Position numbers and translations under genes: made by a program. DNA of 64,000 bases from contig CAXBMQ010000024.1 in NCBI GenBank assembly GCA_963977005.1, forward strand, positions 5,064 to 69,063. The letters are read 5' to 3'. The notes under the pieces are model-generated. The model was given only the letters and a program-made list of their open reading frames with translations, was not told the DNA's origin and made no database searches. The number at the start of each line of letters is the position of its first letter. Position 1 is the stretch's first letter. Of the stretch, positions 61,686 through 64,000 are shown piece by piece. Source of the stretch: CAXBCP01 sp963977005 (GTDB lineage: Bacteria; Pseudomonadota; Alphaproteobacteria; MPNO01; UBA830).

Positions 61686-62453
61686 CTATCTGACAGTCAG
61701 TACCGAGAAGGTTTCCGTCACCGACACTTCCTGTATGGCCGCGGTCAGCGCCGCATCCCGCAGGCCGACGATCACAAGCGTCGGTGCCAATGCCAGCACC
61801 TTGCCGGCCAACGCCTGGGCCGTCTGGCCCTGCGGATGCAGATGTCCGATCGGCGGGGTCTCCGCCGGCGCCCCCCGGCGCACGAGACGCGCCGCCACCG
61901 CGACGGCCCGCTGTCCCGCCGGACTGTCGTCGCTGACGACAACGATTTTCCGCACCGATACCGGCAGATGCGAGACCAGCAAGACAGAGCCCGCAGACTG
62001 CGCCGCGATCTCCCAGGCATCGCGATCGATGGTCCGGCCACCGCCGAACTTCAGATGAAACGACGCAACGACGATAAGCTCGGCTGTGCTGCTGCTCGCC
62101 GCATCGGCAAGCGCCATTCCCGGAAGCTCCCGGACGGAAAATGCCAGACGGTGACGCCTCGACAGATCGCGCAGAATCGCGCGACTCCGGGCAAGCGGAC
62201 CCGCGCGGCGGGACCTGACGGCCGCATCGTCGAATATTTCGCTTTTTCCAGACAACGGCTCGACGATCCGTCCGAACGGCAGTCTGGACAGCCGTGAAAT
62301 ATCCTGATCGTCAATGAAAAGCGCTTCAAGGTCCGCCCCCAGCGAAGCAGCCAACTCAGACGCGGCATGCAACAAGTCGGGCGATCCGCAGGCCGGATCG
62401 AATGCAACGGCAACCTTGCGTATCTCGCCGCCATCTCCGCCACGGCTGTTCAT
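61686..62453 (-). CDS. Universal stress protein (two-module UspA-like)
   Basis: About 255 residues. RKVAVAFDPACGSPDLLHAA opens the first Usp-like half and SVRKIVVVSDDSPAGQRAVA, VAARLVRRG and LVIVGLRDA belong to the second. The ATP-binding loop G-x2-G-x9-G(S/T) is not clearly kept, so it may be of the non-ATP-binding kind. Its start overlaps the stop of the upstream Lon-family protease gene by 4 bases (ATGA), so the two are translationally coupled, hinting that it works with that protease. Confidence 0.75.
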   Translation of the reverse strand: MNSRGGDGGEIRKVAVAFDPACGSPDLLHAASELAASLGADLEALFIDDQDISRLSRLPFGRIVEPLSGKSEIFDDAAVRSRRAGPLARSRAILRDLSRRHRLAFSVRELPGMALADAASSSTAELIVVASFHLKFGGGRTIDRDAWEIAAQSAGSVLLVSHLPVSVRKIVVVSDDSPAGQRAVAVAARLVRRGAPAETPPIGHLHPQGQTAQALAGKVLALAPTLVIVGLRDAALTAAIQEVSVTETFSVLTVR

Positions 62454-64000
62454 GACACAACCACGTTATTCCCGTCGTCACCCTGACGCCCGCCCTCGCT
62501 GCCAGGGACGTTCACCGCCTGACGGCGCACGGACGCGACGAACGCATCGAGCCGGAGAGATACCAGTCGATAGATACTGCCGGACGGGTATTCGCCGTCC
62601 GCACCGGCGATACCGGCAGGCGCGCCCATCATCAAGGCCACCCCGTCTTCGATGTGGTCGATAGGGTAAACCCTGAAGCTGTCTTTGCGGATTGCCGCGA
62701 CGACATCCGGGCGCAGCATCAGATGCTGCACATTGGCTTTCGGGATCAAAACGCCCGGCTTGCCACGCAACCCGCGCTGTTTGCAGATATCGAAGTAGCC
62801 CTCGATCTTCTCGTTCACACCGCCGATCGCCTGTATCTGCCCCTTCTGGTTGACCGACCCGGTAATTGCGAGCCGCTGTTTGATAGGACGGCGGGACAAA
62901 GCCGACAGAAGCACCAGCAACTCAGCCGCCGAAGCGCTGTCCCCGTCGACCCCGCCGTAAGACTGTTCGAATACGAGACTGGCGCTCAACGCGAGAGGCC
63001 GGTTCTGGCCGAACGTCTCGCCCAGAAACGCCGACAGGATCATCACGCCTTTCGAATGCAAAGGACCACCGAGTTCGACCTGGCGTTCGATATCGATGAC
63101 CTCGCCCCGCCCCAGTCTGACATTCGCGGTGATACGGCTGGGTTTTCCGAAAGACAGATCGCCCAGCGACATAACGGCAAGTCCGTTAATCTGGCCCACC
63201 GCCTCGCCTTTCGTATCGATCAGCTGGATCTCGCGCATGATGTTGTCGATGCTGCGCCGATGCACCCGGTCGAGACGGCGGCGGCGGCCGTCGATTGCCC
63301 GGTCGACGTGGGTCCGCGCAATCGCTTTTGCGCCCGCAACGGAGGCGGCCTGATCCGCTTCGAGAATAAGATCCTGGATCAGGCCGGCATCCAGCGAAAG
63401 CCTCCCTGAATCCGATATTATACGGGATGCATGTTCGACCAGTCGCGCAACTCCCGAGACGTCCATCGGCTTTACCCGGTTTTTCGCGACAAGCCCCGCG
63501 ATAAAGCGGGCAAAGAGTTTCTCGGTCTCCGGTTTTCGCTCCACGGAATCGTCGAAATCGACAGCGACCTTGAACAGGCGACCGACATCGGGATCCAGCG
63601 CTGACATCATGTAGTAGAGCATCCGGTCCCCGATCAGGACCACTTTCACGTTAAGCGGTATCGATTCGGGCTCCAGGGTCGTCAGCCCCGAGTACCCCAT
63701 CGCTTCGCCCAGACTCTCGATCTCGAGACGCCCCGTCTTGAGCGATCTTTTCAGCTTCTCCCACGCCATCGGCTGCATCAGCAGATCGCGCACATCTATG
63801 ATCAGAAACCCGCCATTCGCGTCATGCAGCGCGCCGCCGCGGATCATCCGGTAATCGGTTACGAGGTTGCCGAAACTCGACTTGTGCTCGATCCGGCCGA
63901 ACAGGCGCGAAAACGTGGGATGATCCGCGGTCACGACGGGCGCACATGAATGGCCCGAGTGGTCGACGACCACATTGACCTGATAGCGCTCATACGGAGA
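62450..64000 (-). CDS. Lon-family ATP-dependent protease, N-terminus beyond window
   Basis: At least 517 residues, running off the right edge. The leading residues SPYERYQVNVVVDHSG continue past the window. GGALHDANGGFLIIDVRDLL and RDLLMQPMAWEKLKRSLKTG belong to the AAA part. The C-terminal protease domain has YGGVDGDSASAAELLVLLSA with catalytic Ser and GGVNEKIEGYFDICKQRGL with catalytic Lys. This is the LonB-like or Lon-related group of AAA proteases rather than classical LonA. It is translationally coupled to the universal stress protein gene. Confidence 0.85.
   Translation of the reverse strand, partial: SPYERYQVNVVVDHSGHSCAPVVTADHPTFSRLFGRIEHKSSFGNLVTDYRMIRGGALHDANGGFLIIDVRDLLMQPMAWEKLKRSLKTGRLEIESLGEAMGYSGLTTLEPESIPLNVKVVLIGDRMLYYMMSALDPDVGRLFKVAVDFDDSVERKPETEKLFARFIAGLVAKNRVKPMDVSGVARLVEHASRIISDSGRLSLDAGLIQDLILEADQAASVAGAKAIARTHVDRAIDGRRRRLDRVHRRSIDNIMREIQLIDTKGEAVGQINGLAVMSLGDLSFGKPSRITANVRLGRGEVIDIERQVELGGPLHSKGVMILSAFLGETFGQNRPLALSASLVFEQSYGGVDGDSASAAELLVLLSALSRRPIKQRLAITGSVNQKGQIQAIGGVNEKIEGYFDICKQRGLRGKPGVLIPKANVQHLMLRPDVVAAIRKDSFRVYPIDHIEDGVALMMGAPAGIAGADGEYPSGSIYRLVSLRLDAFVASVRRQAVNVPGSEGGRQGDDGNNVVVS

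Overview
The window reads as a GC-rich alphaproteobacterial chromosome segment with a marine or aromatic-degrading, aerobic heterotroph lifestyle. The pointers are a GcrA cell-cycle regulator, a DmdC-type acyl-CoA dehydrogenase, a Lin0512 protein, hydantoinase/oxoprolinase genes, an aerobic benzoyl-CoA (box) pathway, a TctC-type solute-binding protein and a very large RTX protein. No rRNA, tRNA, CRISPR array, insertion sequence or phage was recognised. Genus cannot be fixed from this sequence.

Layout. 1-2.4 kb: a GrdB/PrdB-like redox protein that runs off the left edge and is interrupted by one in-frame UGA inside a UxxC motif, with a candidate bacterial SECIS hairpin immediately after it (a probable selenoprotein), divergent from a MATE exporter. 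2.6-8.1 kb: a three-gene signalling operon of TonB-dependent receptor, periplasmic YfiR-like protein and hybrid histidine kinase. 8.1-13.1 kb: flavoprotein, VOC protein, gcrA with DnaA-box-like and GANTC sites upstream, a Rieske oxygenase, a DksA-like protein and a SleB-type cell-wall hydrolase. 13.4-18.3 kb: an operon of zinc alcohol dehydrogenase, HyuA and HyuB. 18.5-22.7 kb: a secreted protein of about 1,425 residues joining tectonin repeats, an unrecognised middle, an Ala/Lys helix and ricin-type lectin repeats. 23-31 kb: amidohydrolase, SRAP protein, CysQ-TsaC, FAD dehydrogenase plus DmdC-like acyl-CoA dehydrogenase, and SpeD-SpeE. 31-37 kb: acyl-CoA ligase operon, thiol dioxygenase divergent from an Lrp regulator, ChaC-like and VOC proteins. 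37.3-42.6 kb: NCS2 purine permease and the 1,290-residue RTX protein, which has an AT-rich palindromic upstream region. 43-46 kb: TctC-like binding protein, Lin0512 protein and a LigA/LigB extradiol dioxygenase pair. 46-49.8 kb: class Ia ribonucleotide reductase (nrdAB) with two strong dyads in its control region, then mntR. 49.9-54.6 kb: Tat-exported aldo/keto reductase, DUF6064 membrane protein, isocitrate-lyase-family enzyme, amidase and PhyH-family dioxygenase. 54.7-61.6 kb: two CoA ligases with boxB and boxC. 61.7-64 kb: a universal stress protein co-transcribed with a Lon-family protease that runs off the right edge.

How the genes work together. The benzoate-CoA ligase, BoxB and BoxC form the core of aerobic benzoyl-CoA ring opening; the BoxAB reductase subunit (boxA) is not in the window. 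The receptor/YfiR/kinase trio looks like envelope sensing in which YfiR restrains the CHASE8-like sensor region of the kinase. SpeD and SpeE make spermidine. The clearest unusual item is the selenoprotein; the giant lectin protein and the dyads upstream of nrdA come next.
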